Below the pieces are notes generated by a model. The model was not told the origin of the DNA. It searched no databases and worked only from the letters and a program-made list of their open reading frames with translations. Made by a program: the position numbers and the translations under genes. Source: an uncultured Lachnospiraceae bacterium (GTDB lineage: Bacteria; Bacillota; Clostridia; Lachnospirales; Lachnospiraceae). From it: 44,603 nt of DNA. Shown here piece after piece: positions 26,411 through 35,260 of the stretch. Every line of letters begins with the position of its first letter. The stretch's first letter is position 1. The stretch spans positions 1-44,603 of the forward strand of contig URRQ01000015.1 in assembly GCA_900550235.1 (NCBI GenBank), written 5' to 3'.

Positions 26411-27739
26411 TTACACCGAAATATCGTTTTTGAAGATTAATTCCATCTTTGTTCCTTTTCCGAGTTCACTTTCCACATGAACTTCTGCCTGATGGAGCAT
26501 GGCGCCGTGTTTTACAATCGATAGCCCAAGACCGGTCCCTCCGCTTTGTTTGGAATGACTTTTGTCTACACGGTAGAAGCGTTCAAAGATTCGATCTAGA
26601 TCTTCCTTCGGAATTCCGATTCCGCTGTCCCGGACAATGACTTTTTTCCCGGACAAAGTATTGCCAACCCATACGTCCAGCTTTCCGCCATCTTTATTGT
26701 ACTTAATTCCATTGGCACAGATATTATAGAGCATTTCCTGCAACACCGGTCTCACTCCATGGCAGATCACCGATTCCCCATGGACTTTGATCTGTACGCC
26801 CTTCCGTTCTGCCGGAAGTGACAGTCTGCTGCACACATCCATAGCAAGTTCGTAGAGATCCACGTCTTCTTTTTCGATTTCTACTCGTTCTTCGTCCAGT
26901 TTGGACAGCTTGATGATATCCTCGACTAAGGTGATTAGTCGGCACGCCTCATCGTAGATGCGTTCCGAGAATTTCGGCATATCTTCCGGCTTTACCAGCC
27001 CGCTTTTCATAATCTCGGCATAGCCGGAGATAGAGGTAAGCGGTGTTTTTAGTTCATGGGATACATTTGCGGAGAATTCTTTTCGCATTTGGGCTGCCGC
27101 ATCTTTTTCTTTATTCTGCTTATCAATTCGTTCCAAGAGAGGCTTAAATTCCTCGTAGATTTCGTTTTTCAACGGTTCGTTTAAGTCCAATTCGTTGATC
27201 GGACGAATGAGACGGGACGTCTGCCAACGGGCAAGAATAATCGCAAAGCAGATCATCACAACTGCAATAATCGTAATATAAGGCAATACTTGAATGAACA
27301 TCGGCAACACATTATCTACAGTCCTGGAAACACGTAGTACGTTCCCGTCTTTCAGAAGGAGCGCATAGTAGATGGAGCGTTCTTTGATCGTGTCGGATAC
27401 GCGAACGTCCCTCCCTTCTCCATGAAGTAGCGCTGCTTTTACTTCGATGCGGTTTTTGTGATTGGCAAGAGTCAATTCATCATCCTTCGTATCGTATACT
27501 ACATTGCCTTCCGGTGTGATAACTGTAACTCTTGTATTTTGCTGGACGTTATCCATCGCTTCCAGATAGTCTGTTCCGGAGATATCAATGGCCTCTTTGA
27601 TGTAGCGGGCTTCCTGCTCTACTTCTGCCTGCAGATTTTGGAACGTCTGGTTATAGACTGCAACCGTAAGAAGGAGATACGAGATGGCAAGCGTAATGCA
27701 AAGCACAAGAATCATGCTTCTTTGAATCTTACTTCTCAT
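26411..27739 (-). CDS. phoR: Phosphate-regulation sensor histidine kinase
   Basis: 442 residues from the ATG at 27739, which has GGGAGG five bases upstream and overlaps the end of phoB. Two membrane helices (about 6-28 and 155-177) flank an extracellular domain. These are followed by a linker, the H-box FSANVSHELKTPLTSISGYAE, the N-box NICANGIKYN, VRDSGIGIPKED and GGTGLGLSIVKH. The protein phosphorylates PhoB/PhoP when phosphate is low. It is the last gene of the pst-pho series, followed by a terminator. Confidence 0.9.
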   Translation of the reverse strand: MRSKIQRSMILVLCITLAISYLLLTVAVYNQTFQNLQAEVEQEARYIKEAIDISGTDYLEAMDNVQQNTRVTVITPEGNVVYDTKDDELTLANHKNRIEVKAALLHGEGRDVRVSDTIKERSIYYALLLKDGNVLRVSRTVDNVLPMFIQVLPYITIIAVVMICFAIILARWQTSRLIRPINELDLNEPLKNEIYEEFKPLLERIDKQNKEKDAAAQMRKEFSANVSHELKTPLTSISGYAEIMKSGLVKPEDMPKFSERIYDEACRLITLVEDIIKLSKLDEERVEIEKEDVDLYELAMDVCSRLSLPAERKGVQIKVHGESVICHGVRPVLQEMLYNICANGIKYNKDGGKLDVWVGNTLSGKKVIVRDSGIGIPKEDLDRIFERFYRVDKSHSKQSGGTGLGLSIVKHGAMLHQAEVHVESELGKGTKMELIFKNDISV

Positions 27740-28409
27740 TGTTGCCTCCCATGCGGTATCCAACTCCTCGAACAGTCTCGATCAGTTCGCCGGCACTTCC
27801 AAGTTTCTGTCGAAGTGTCCGGACATGGACGTCTACTGTTCGTGTTTCTCCATCAAAATCGTATCCCCAGATTTCTTCTAAGAGCTTGTCTCTTGTCAAA
27901 ACAATGTGCTGGTTCTTTACCAGTTTTTCCAGCATTTCGAATTCTTTTAACGTCAACGTCACGTCTTGTCCGTCTACTCTGACTTTATGTTTTTCAATAT
28001 CCAATTCCAGGTTTTCAATGCGGTAGAGCGTGTCTTTTGTATTTTTCTGTGTTCTTCGAAGAACCGCTTTGATCCTTGATACTAATTCCATCATGCCAAA
28101 CGGTTTGGCGATATAGTCGTCGGCTCCGGAATCCAGTCCGATGACTTTGTCATACTCCGACCCCTTGGCCGTTAGCATAATGACCGGAATGTCTTTTGTT
28201 TTGGCTGCAGATTTTAGTTTTTTTAGGATAGTCAGTCCATCTTCCCCCGGAAGCATAATATCAAGCAAAACAAGCTCTGGCGTCTCGAACGCCAAAGCTT
28301 CTATGAATGCTTTTCCATCTTCGAATCCACAGGCTTTCATTCCTGTAGATTCCAATGTGTATACAACCAGATCTCGAATGTTACTGTCATCTTCTACGCA
28401 ATATATCAT
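27729..28409 (-). CDS. phoB: Phosphate response regulator, OmpR/PhoB class
   Basis: 226 residues. The receiver domain has the acidic pocket VEDDSN, phospho-acceptor Asp50 in LVLLDIMLPGEDG, and MLTAKGSEYDKV. The C-terminal winged helix has EIWGYDFDGETRTVDVHVRTLRQKLG and IETVRGVGYRMG. AAAGGAG lies upstream. It overlaps phoR. It probably activates pstS through the repeats upstream of that gene; the name phoP is used in Bacillus. Confidence 0.92.
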   Translation of the reverse strand: MIYCVEDDSNIRDLVVYTLESTGMKACGFEDGKAFIEALAFETPELVLLDIMLPGEDGLTILKKLKSAAKTKDIPVIMLTAKGSEYDKVIGLDSGADDYIAKPFGMMELVSRIKAVLRRTQKNTKDTLYRIENLELDIEKHKVRVDGQDVTLTLKEFEMLEKLVKNQHIVLTRDKLLEEIWGYDFDGETRTVDVHVRTLRQKLGSAGELIETVRGVGYRMGGNNEK

Positions 28410-28430
28410 TCTGTTGATCTCCTTTAAGTT

Positions 28431-29078
28431 CTAATTTAATTTGCGGTGTACACCGGTGATGGAGAATTCCACCCATTCTGCAATGTTGGTCGCGTGGTCT
28501 CCGATACGTTCCAGATACTTGGCGATCATGAGCATATCAAGAGCTTCCCCTCCCTTGCTCTGCTCCTTTGCAAGGAATGTGATCAGCGCTTCCTTAATCT
28601 GATCAAAGAGCTGATCCACGTCATTGTCTGCCACGATGACCTTTCGCGTCATATCCAGATCTTTTTCTACGAATGCCTGAATACTTTTTTTCACCATCTC
28701 GCTTGTCTGGGATGCCATATCTACCAGATACCCATGTGCGCTCATTTCTTTGATCTGACCGGAGATTAAGATTTCTGCGATATCGGCAGCCTGATCTCCG
28801 ATACGTTCCATATCGGTAATCATCTTAAGGGCTGCGGAGATCTGACGTAAGTCTCTTGCTACCGGTTGCTGCTGTAATAGAAGCTTTAAGCAAAGGCGTT
28901 CGATATCTTTTTCCAGCTGATCGATCTCCTCGTCTTCGCTGATGACCATCTTCGCCATCTCCAGATCCTTTGCTTCTACGGCTTTTGTTGCGTTGGCAAT
29001 GGCTTTGCCACACAGTTCTCCCATCTCGATCAACATCTCATTCATGCGGTCAAGTTGCATATCGAATTTGTTTCTCAT
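28431..29078 (-). CDS. phoU: Phosphate transport regulator PhoU
   Basis: 215 residues, full length, with two repeats of the PhoU three-helix bundle. Key parts are MRNKFDMQLDRMNEMLIEMG, ARDLRQISAALKMITDMERIGDQA (repeat 1, shown here in two blocks ARDLRQISAALKM and DMERIGDQA), and LMIAKYLERIGDHATNIAEW (repeat 2). PhoU links Pst transporter state to PhoR signalling. It starts two bases after pstB. Confidence 0.95.
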   Translation of the reverse strand: MRNKFDMQLDRMNEMLIEMGELCGKAIANATKAVEAKDLEMAKMVISEDEEIDQLEKDIERLCLKLLLQQQPVARDLRQISAALKMITDMERIGDQAADIAEILISGQIKEMSAHGYLVDMASQTSEMVKKSIQAFVEKDLDMTRKVIVADNDVDQLFDQIKEALITFLAKEQSKGGEALDMLMIAKYLERIGDHATNIAEWVEFSITGVHRKLN

Positions 29079-29080
29079 AA

Positions 29081-29830
29081 TTAACCAAACCTCCCTGTAA
29101 TATAGTCTTCTGTACGCTTGTCTGACGGGATAGAGAAGAGCTTCTCTGTCTCGTTATATTCAATAACTTCTCCTAACAGGAAGAATGCGGTATTATCCGA
29201 TACACGAACTGCCTGCTGCATGTTGTGTGTCACCATGACAATAGTATAATCTTTTTTCAATTCCATCGCAAGGTCTTCTATCTTCGATGTGGAAATCGGG
29301 TCTAATGCAGAGGTCGGCTCATCCATAAGAAGAACCTCCGGCTGTACTGCAAGCGCTCTTGCGATGCAGAGTCTTTGCTGCTGTCCTCCGGACATTCCGA
29401 GGGCGCTTTTTTTGAGACGATCTTTTGTTTCTTCCCAGATAGCCGCATCACGAAGAGATTTCTCTACGATATCATCGAGCTTTGATTTGGAATGGATTCC
29501 GTGAGTTCTTGGTCCAAAGGCAATATTGTCATAGATGCTCATTGGGAATGGGTTCGGTTTTTGGAATACCATACCAACTCTTTTACGGAGAAGGTTCACA
29601 TCCATTCCACGGTATACGTCTTCTCCGTCTAACAAGATCTGCCCTTGGATCTTACATCCTTCTACCAGATCGTTCATACGGTTTAATGATTTTAACAGTG
29701 TGGATTTACCGCACCCGCTTGGGCCGATAAATGCTGTGATTTTATTGGATTCAATCTCTAAATTTACATTTTTAAGCGCATGGAAATCTCCATAATATAA
29801 ATTCAGATCCTTGACGCTAATCTTACTCAT
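29081..29830 (-). CDS. pstB: Phosphate ABC transporter ATP-binding protein
   Basis: 249 residues. Walker A GPSGCGKSTLL (36-46), signature LGMSGGQQQRL, Walker B EVLLMDEPTSALD and the switch His in IVMVTHNM are all present, with the PstB-type FQKPNPFPMSIYDN after the Q-loop. It powers phosphate import through PstCA. It overlaps pstA by 8 nt. Confidence 0.96.
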   Translation of the reverse strand: MSKISVKDLNLYYGDFHALKNVNLEIESNKITAFIGPSGCGKSTLLKSLNRMNDLVEGCKIQGQILLDGEDVYRGMDVNLLRKRVGMVFQKPNPFPMSIYDNIAFGPRTHGIHSKSKLDDIVEKSLRDAAIWEETKDRLKKSALGMSGGQQQRLCIARALAVQPEVLLMDEPTSALDPISTSKIEDLAMELKKDYTIVMVTHNMQQAVRVSDNTAFFLLGEVIEYNETEKLFSIPSDKRTEDYITGRFG

Positions 29831-30686
29831 TGTTCTTTCCTTTCGTGATCTTTCTTGCTACAAAGCCTGACAGACAGTTGATTCCTACTACGAGAACAAG
29901 AAGGACTACTGCTGTTGCATACGCTTGATTTGTATAAAGCGCTTCATTTGACAGGTTGTACATATGGATGGCTAAGGTTCTTCCCGAATCCATCGGATTG
30001 GCTGCCAATTCCGGCACAGTTCCTGCAGTATAGATAAGAGCCGCTGTTTCTCCGACGATTCGGCCGATTGCCAAAATCACTCCGGCAAGGATTCCCGGTA
30101 CGGCGCTTGGAAGCACCACGCGAAATACGGTACGTAGCTTTCCTGCTCCCAGCCCAAAGCTCCCTTCACGATAGCTGTCCGGTACGGATTTTAATGCTTC
30201 TTCTGTTGTACGCATGATAAGCGGCAATATCATGATCGCCAAGGTAAATGCGCCTGCCATAAGAGAAAAGCCCCATTTCAAAGCGGATACAAAGAACAGC
30301 ATTCCGAACAGACCATATACGATGGATGGGATTCCGGAAAGTGTTTCTGTTGTAATACGGATGATATCCACAAATTTATTGCCTTTTCCGGAGTATTCCA
30401 CAAGGAAAATTGCGGAAAAGATTCCAAGCGGCACTGCAATAAGCAGTGAGAAAAATGTCATGATCACCGTGTTAAAAAGCGCCGGCATCAGGGACACATT
30501 GTCTGTTGTATAGTGGAGTGCGAATAAATCCGGTTTTAAGTGCGGAACTCCCTTGATCAGGATATAGGCGATGAGGAAGAACAGCACCAAAAATGTCATG
30601 ACCGCCGCCAGCATGACGAGCAGCATGAGGATCAAAGAGCCTGGTTTCCGTATATATGCTTGTAGTTTTTCTTTTGCTTTATTCAT
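29823..30686 (-). CDS. pstA: Phosphate ABC transporter permease
   Basis: 287 residues with about six membrane helices. The EAA-type loop that contacts PstB is VPDSYREGSFGLGAGKLRTV (about 167-186). Other family signs are LSGIPSIVYGLFGM and AIGRIVGETAALIYTAG. It overlaps pstC by 8 nt and pstB by 8 nt, indicating a single transcript. Confidence 0.95.
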   Translation of the reverse strand: MNKAKEKLQAYIRKPGSLILMLLVMLAAVMTFLVLFFLIAYILIKGVPHLKPDLFALHYTTDNVSLMPALFNTVIMTFFSLLIAVPLGIFSAIFLVEYSGKGNKFVDIIRITTETLSGIPSIVYGLFGMLFFVSALKWGFSLMAGAFTLAIMILPLIMRTTEEALKSVPDSYREGSFGLGAGKLRTVFRVVLPSAVPGILAGVILAIGRIVGETAALIYTAGTVPELAANPMDSGRTLAIHMYNLSNEALYTNQAYATAVVLLVLVVGINCLSGFVARKITKGKNNE

Positions 30687-31569
30687 GACTGGACCTCCGT
30701 TTTAACAAGGATACGGACAAGTTGATAATCAGGATGAATACAAAGAGTACCACTGCCGTTGCAATCAAGGCTTCTCTGTGGAGGTCTGTGGCGTATCCCA
30801 TTTCCATAACGATGTTTGCAGTCAATGTACGAACACCTTTTGCAATTCCTTGCGGCATACGCGGCTGATTTCCGGCTACCATGATGACCGCCATCGTTTC
30901 TCCGATAGCACGTCCGATTCCAAGTACGATTCCTGCTACCACGCCGGATTTTGCCGCCGGGATTATAACGCGGAAGATGCTGCGTTCTTTCGTTGCCCCA
31001 AGCGCAAGCGCCCCTTCATAGTAGGAGTCCGGTACTGCACGGATTGCTGATTCCGTCACACCGATGATCGTCGGCAGAATCATCATACCAAGGAGGATCG
31101 ATGCGGTCAGAATACTGTTTCCGTCTCCTGAGCTTCGTAAAATTCCTGCCGCACGTAAGCTTCTGCAGAATTCTCTTGTTACAGGTACCAGCACAACAAG
31201 CCCGAAGAAACCGTATACAACCGACGGGATTCCGGCAAGAAGCTCTGTCGCTCCTTTGAGCACCGGATATGCTCGTTTCGGACAATATTTTGCCATAAAT
31301 ACAGATGTAAGGATTCCGATTGGAACTCCTACGAGAATCGCCCCTGCTGTTACATAGATACTTCCTGCGATCATTGGCAGGATTCCGAATATTTTATTAT
31401 TTGGTCTCCATCGTTCCCCTGTCAGGAAGTCCAGAAAACCGATTTCTTTCATGGCAGGGATTCCATTTGCGAATAAAAACACACAAATGAGAGCTACCGC
31501 CAGCACCGAAGCGCAGGCGGCAATGAAGAACACTCCCTGCATGAATTTTTCAGTCCATGCTTTTTTCAT
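30679..31569 (-). CDS. pstC: Phosphate ABC transporter permease
   Basis: 296 residues, six membrane helices. LLAGIPSVVYGFFGLVVLVP, the coupling loop VPDSYYEGALALGATKERSI, and GIGRAIGETMAVIMVAGNQP are typical. FLTGERWRPNNKIFGILPMI in the first periplasmic-side loop also fits PstC. It starts one base after the pstS stop. Confidence 0.95.
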   Translation of the reverse strand: MKKAWTEKFMQGVFFIAACASVLAVALICVFLFANGIPAMKEIGFLDFLTGERWRPNNKIFGILPMIAGSIYVTAGAILVGVPIGILTSVFMAKYCPKRAYPVLKGATELLAGIPSVVYGFFGLVVLVPVTREFCRSLRAAGILRSSGDGNSILTASILLGMMILPTIIGVTESAIRAVPDSYYEGALALGATKERSIFRVIIPAAKSGVVAGIVLGIGRAIGETMAVIMVAGNQPRMPQGIAKGVRTLTANIVMEMGYATDLHREALIATAVVLFVFILIINLSVSLLKRRSSHE

Positions 31570-31570
31570 C

Positions 31571-32479
31571 TTATTCTACAACCTCATCCCATGTAAGAAC
31601 TTCACCTGTGTAGATGGATTTTACTTGTTCGCTTGAAAGTTCATCTACTGCACTGTCGTTATTTACGATCACAGCGATTCCATCTAATGCGATCACTGTT
31701 GGTGTAACACCCGCAGATGTTTCTGTGTCTTTTAACTCTCTGGATGCCATACCGATATCGCAAAGTCCGTCGATCACAGATGTAACACCTGTTGTAGAGT
31801 CGTTTGTCTGGATTTCAATTTCAGCGCCTGTATTTACTTTTAAGTAAGCTTCTTTTAATTTTTCCATGATCGGTGATACAGAAGATGATCCTGCTACTAC
31901 GATTTTTCCTGTTGCTCCGTTGCTTTCGTATGGTTTTACATCATCCATTGGGATACCGTTGTTTTCTTCTACTACTTTCTGTCCGTCCGGGCTCATGATG
32001 TAGTTTACGAAATCCTGTGCTACATCGCTTAATCCTTCTTTTGTTACGATGTTGAATGGTCTCTGGATTTTGTATGTTCCGGATTTGATGTTATCTACTG
32101 TTGCTTCTGCTCCGTCAATTTTTAACGCTTTTACTGTGTCATCCAAAGATGCAAGTGAGATGTATCCGATTGCATATTCATTTCCTGCTACCGTATTCAT
32201 CATAACAGACGTACTGTTTGTGATAGCTGCTTCTTCTGTTGTCATATCCATCTTCTCGCCGTTTTCATCTTTTTCTTCTACTCCGAATAATTCGATGAAA
32301 GCGCCTCTTGTTCCGGAACCATCTTCTCTAGATACGACGGAGATGTCATTACCTGCATCCCATTCTGTTTTTGGTTCTGTTCCTCCCTCAGTTCCTTCTT
32401 CTTTACTTCCGCAGCCTACTACTGATACGGCTGTCATTGCTACGATTGCTGCTACTGCTAAAAACTTTTTCAATTTCAT
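31571..32479 (-). CDS. pstS: Phosphate-binding lipoprotein
   Basis: 302 residues. A lipoprotein signal peptide (KKFLAVAAIVAMTAVSVVGC, Cys23) is followed by a Gly/Glu-rich linker. Phosphate-contact parts are SREDGSGTRGAFIE and VAGSSSVSP, and DIGMASREL near the C-terminus. The order of these blocks is unusual for PstS: the SREDGSGTR segment comes before the VAGSSSVSP segment, which normally opens the mature protein, so the domain looks circularly permuted, or two half-domains were rearranged. AAGGAG precedes the ATG. It is the first and most regulated gene of the series. Confidence 0.9.
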   Translation of the reverse strand: MKLKKFLAVAAIVAMTAVSVVGCGSKEEGTEGGTEPKTEWDAGNDISVVSREDGSGTRGAFIELFGVEEKDENGEKMDMTTEEAAITNSTSVMMNTVAGNEYAIGYISLASLDDTVKALKIDGAEATVDNIKSGTYKIQRPFNIVTKEGLSDVAQDFVNYIMSPDGQKVVEENNGIPMDDVKPYESNGATGKIVVAGSSSVSPIMEKLKEAYLKVNTGAEIEIQTNDSTTGVTSVIDGLCDIGMASRELKDTETSAGVTPTVIALDGIAVIVNNDSAVDELSSEQVKSIYTGEVLTWDEVVE

Positions 32480-32520
32480 ACTTTTTCTTCTCCTTTTGGA
32501 ATAAACTTCATATCTTCTTC

Positions 32521-32584
32521 ACAGGTAGTATCATACCTGTTCTTTGTAAAATCCAAAACAGTCCTTATGTTAAGTTTATGTAAA
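32521..32584 (-). promoter_or_regulatory. Pho-box promoter of pstS
   Basis: On the minus strand, TTTACA (32579-32584) and TTAACA (32568-32573) are 11 bases apart, with a third TTTACA at 32545-32550. This is the direct-repeat pattern of PhoP-type binding sites. A TATGAT (32530-32535) could be the -10, with a poor -35 (TTTTGG), as usual for an activated promoter. ACAGGTA and TACCTGT (32521-32540) form a 7-bp dyad across the -10. Confidence 0.65.
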
Positions 32585-32612
32585 AGATACTTTTGTTATC
32601 CTGTAACGCAAA

Positions 32613-32636
32613 AAGATTGCGCTGAAACGCAATCTT
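32613..32636 (-). terminator. Terminator of the EamA-family gene
   Basis: AAGATTGCG pairs perfectly with CGCAATCTT, loop 6 nt, followed on the minus strand by TTTTTGCG. It overlaps the stop codon of the transporter gene and isolates it from pstS. Confidence 0.85.
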
Positions 32637-33471
32637 ATATATTCAACAGTACGAGCGCCACTAATATAATGCCGATCGCCACCTGTTGTCTCTTTGTAAT
32701 TTTTTCTTTGAAGCAGAGCATTCCTACGAGGCTGATTACTACGATCGTAGCAACACTATATGTTGGATATGCCACAACTGCCGGAACTTCTCCTACCGCT
32801 TTCAATAGGAAACGTGCGGAAAAATAGTTCGGTATTCCTACCAATAGACCAAACAATATATCTGTCTTCGTAAGTTTCTGCTGTTTCTTTATCGCTAAAA
32901 TCACGCATAGAACCAGCGCTGAAGCAAATGTGAAACATAAAAACTGTTCTTCAAATTGTGCAGCCCCCACTTCATCGTAGATTTTTGCCATGGCATCTCC
33001 ACTTCCGCCACCTAGAAGCAACAGAATCAGTCCGATTTTAAATCCGGCTTCCCCTTGACCTTTTTCAAAATTAATCAATACGATTGCCAAGAGTGCGATC
33101 AAGAATCCAATCACTTGCTGGACTTCTGGTTTTTCTCGAAAAGCGATTACCGACAAAAGTGTTGGAACAAGTACTCCAAGTTTCATAAAGGTCGCAGACA
33201 AGACCACTCCGTTTCTTCGGACATTGATCTGCAACAAAACAAAGGATGCCAGGAACAGGATTCCGTTCACTACACCAAGTCCTATGGCTGTCCCAAAGCC
33301 TTCTCCGGTCTCGAATATCTTATCCATTCCGGTGTATCCTACCGCCAGCAGAAGACACATCATATAATTCATACAGAGCATGCTGATATTATTTTTTACA
33401 TAATTCTCACTCAATCTGATAAATATAGAAACAAGCGCGCTGCTTGCAATCGCCAAAATCAAATATAGCAT
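32635..33471 (-). CDS. EamA/DMT-superfamily transporter
   Basis: 278 residues from an ATG at 33471 with GAGGAG five bases upstream; the longer frame overlaps the preceding terminator. About ten hydrophobic helices in two five-helix halves are seen, with PTYSVATIVVISLVGMLCFKEKIT near the end (key part LCFKEKIT), typical of EamA. The substrate is unknown. It is a single-gene unit between two terminators. Confidence 0.8.
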   Translation of the reverse strand: MLYLILAIASSALVSIFIRLSENYVKNNISMLCMNYMMCLLLAVGYTGMDKIFETGEGFGTAIGLGVVNGILFLASFVLLQINVRRNGVVLSATFMKLGVLVPTLLSVIAFREKPEVQQVIGFLIALLAIVLINFEKGQGEAGFKIGLILLLLGGGSGDAMAKIYDEVGAAQFEEQFLCFTFASALVLCVILAIKKQQKLTKTDILFGLLVGIPNYFSARFLLKAVGEVPAVVAYPTYSVATIVVISLVGMLCFKEKITKRQQVAIGIILVALVLLNI

Positions 33472-33492
33472 AGTTTCTCCTCTTGGAGCAAA

Positions 33493-33517
33493 AGAGAATG
33501 TGCAACGCACATTCTCT
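33493..33517 (-). terminator. Terminator of the YitT-family gene
   Basis: A perfect 11-bp stem (33493-33503 with 33507-33517) and 3-nt loop, followed on the minus strand by TTTTGC. It lies 11 bases after the YitT stop. Confidence 0.85.
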
Positions 33518-33528
33518 GCTCATATTCT

Positions 33529-34404
33529 CTATAGTCTTTTTTCAAAATTACCGGTAACTGCCGTTCCTTCTGTGAAGATCATGAAGGCCTTCGGATCGAT
33601 TCCCTGTACAATTCTCTTAATCTGGTTCACTTCGTATTTGGAGATCACCACGTAGAGAATCTCGGTATTTTCCTTCGTATAGGCTCCGGTTCCTTCCCAG
33701 TTCGTTACACCTCGCCCGGTTTCTTCCATGATCGCCTTGGCAACCCCTAGCTTTTTCGTAAAGATCATCACACTCATATTGATATTTTGAATATGGATCT
33801 TATCGATGGCAAGGGAAACTACCGTTGCATAGATAAGGGAATAGATCACTACTTCCATATCAAAGAGCATCATGCAGACTCCATATACCCCGATATTCAT
33901 AATAATCCCAATCTTACCTACACTGAATCCCGGATATTTCTTCGCACATAGAATGCCGATAATATCCTGACCGCCACCGGAACTTCCACCTCGAAGAATC
34001 AGTCCGGTTCCTACTCCGGAGATCAGACCTCCGATGATACATGCCGTCAACATATCTGTGATGATTGGAGTCTTGGGAATCGGAATCACCGTAAGAAGCA
34101 CACTTTCCATCGTTGCTGCTATGACGGTACGTACACAAAAGCTCTTGCCGATTCCTTTCCATGCCAAATAAAATAATGGCACATTTAAAATATAAAAAAT
34201 CATACCTGCAAGATCGATCTGTCCTGCATCCACATGCAATACACTTACTACAAATGTTCGGATCAACTGCGCAACCCCCATGAATCCTCCATTATATAAC
34301 TTCATCGGCATAATAATCAGATTCACGCCTGCCGCAAAGAGCAAACTCCCTGCAAATGTCCATCCCATCTGCGTGATTGCACGCTTTTTACGATTCTGTT
34401 CCAT
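33529..34404 (-). CDS. YitT family membrane protein
   Basis: 291 residues. Five or six membrane helices (about 13-170) match the YitT_membrane domain, with MPMKLYNGGFMGVAQLIR and RGGSSGGGQDIIGI. The C-terminal DUF2179 domain has TNWEGTGAYTKENTEILYVV. The family is widespread in Firmicutes and its function is not established. GGAGAAGGGG precedes the ATG. Confidence 0.88.
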   Translation of the reverse strand: MEQNRKKRAITQMGWTFAGSLLFAAGVNLIIMPMKLYNGGFMGVAQLIRTFVVSVLHVDAGQIDLAGMIFYILNVPLFYLAWKGIGKSFCVRTVIAATMESVLLTVIPIPKTPIITDMLTACIIGGLISGVGTGLILRGGSSGGGQDIIGILCAKKYPGFSVGKIGIIMNIGVYGVCMMLFDMEVVIYSLIYATVVSLAIDKIHIQNINMSVMIFTKKLGVAKAIMEETGRGVTNWEGTGAYTKENTEILYVVISKYEVNQIKRIVQGIDPKAFMIFTEGTAVTGNFEKRL

Positions 34405-34439
34405 ATTCCCCTTCTCCTAGCTCTTCATTTTCTCTTTTT

Positions 34440-35159
34440 TTATTCAGATGTTGCGCCCAGCTTCGCCGTCTCTTTCACAGGCTCTGTAACTTCCCGATGT
34501 CTCTTAGTCGATTCTTCTCTTTCCAGGCATTCCTGAATCGCAATATTAAGAGAAAGCATCTTCTCATCCAACCCTGATACCATCTCCGCACAGTCTTTTA
34601 ATTCACGACTTATGTACTCCGGAGCGTTTCCTTCAAATTTGTAATAAATCTTATGCTCAAGACTTGCCCAAAAATCCATTGCAATCGTTCGGATCTGAAT
34701 CTCTACCTTCGTGTTCACCACGCTGTCCGATAAGAAAATCGGAACCGAAACAAGCATATGATAACTCTTATAACCACTTTCCTTTGGTGTCTTAATGTAA
34801 TCCTTTATCGTTAGTACTTTCAGGTCACTTTGGTTTCCTATCATCTCTGCCAGCCGGTAAATATCGGATGTGAAAGAGCAGATCAGACGTACGCCTGCGA
34901 TATCATTGATATATTGAATCATATTTTCAATGGAAATCTCATAGCCGTAACGTTTCAGCTTCTTCACAATACTTTCCGGGGTTTTGATCCTTGTCTTAAT
35001 GTGTTCAATCGGATTATAACGATGAACGTGCTTGAATTCGTCATTTAAGATCTCAAGCTTTGTTTCCACTTCCTTCAATGCGGAATTGTATAGAAGCATA
35101 ACCGTCTTCCACGAATCAACATCGTCATAATGCCGGATTGCTCTCATTACATCCTCCAT
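34440..35159 (-). CDS. Small (p)ppGpp synthetase, RelQ/YjbM type
   Basis: 239 residues from the ATG at 35159 with AGGAGG eight bases upstream; the longer frame to 35297 runs through the promoter. It has only the RelA/SpoT synthetase domain: RIKTPESIVKKLKRYG, INDIAGVRLICSF, DYIKTPKESGYKSYHMLV and VEIQIRTIAMDFWASLEHK, followed by a helical tail. No hydrolase or ACT/TGS part is present. It makes alarmones during stress, for example cell-wall stress. It has its own promoter at 35199-35227. Confidence 0.9.
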   Translation of the reverse strand: MEDVMRAIRHYDDVDSWKTVMLLYNSALKEVETKLEILNDEFKHVHRYNPIEHIKTRIKTPESIVKKLKRYGYEISIENMIQYINDIAGVRLICSFTSDIYRLAEMIGNQSDLKVLTIKDYIKTPKESGYKSYHMLVSVPIFLSDSVVNTKVEIQIRTIAMDFWASLEHKIYYKFEGNAPEYISRELKDCAEMVSGLDEKMLSLNIAIQECLEREESTKRHREVTEPVKETAKLGATSE

Positions 35160-35198
35160 ATGTTTTCCTCCTGTTTCCCGAAGAGTTTTTACTGGACT

Positions 35199-35227
35199 AG
35201 TATACCATATCTCAGATGTCTTGTCAT
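35199..35227 (-). promoter_or_regulatory. Promoter of the small alarmone synthetase
   Basis: ATGACA (minus strand, 35222-35227) and TATACT (35199-35204) are separated by 17 bases, a good sigma-A match with one mismatch in the -35. The gene starts 40 bases downstream. Confidence 0.65.
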
Positions 35228-35260
35228 AGACTTTGATCTTTTTTAAGAAGCTTTTAAGAA

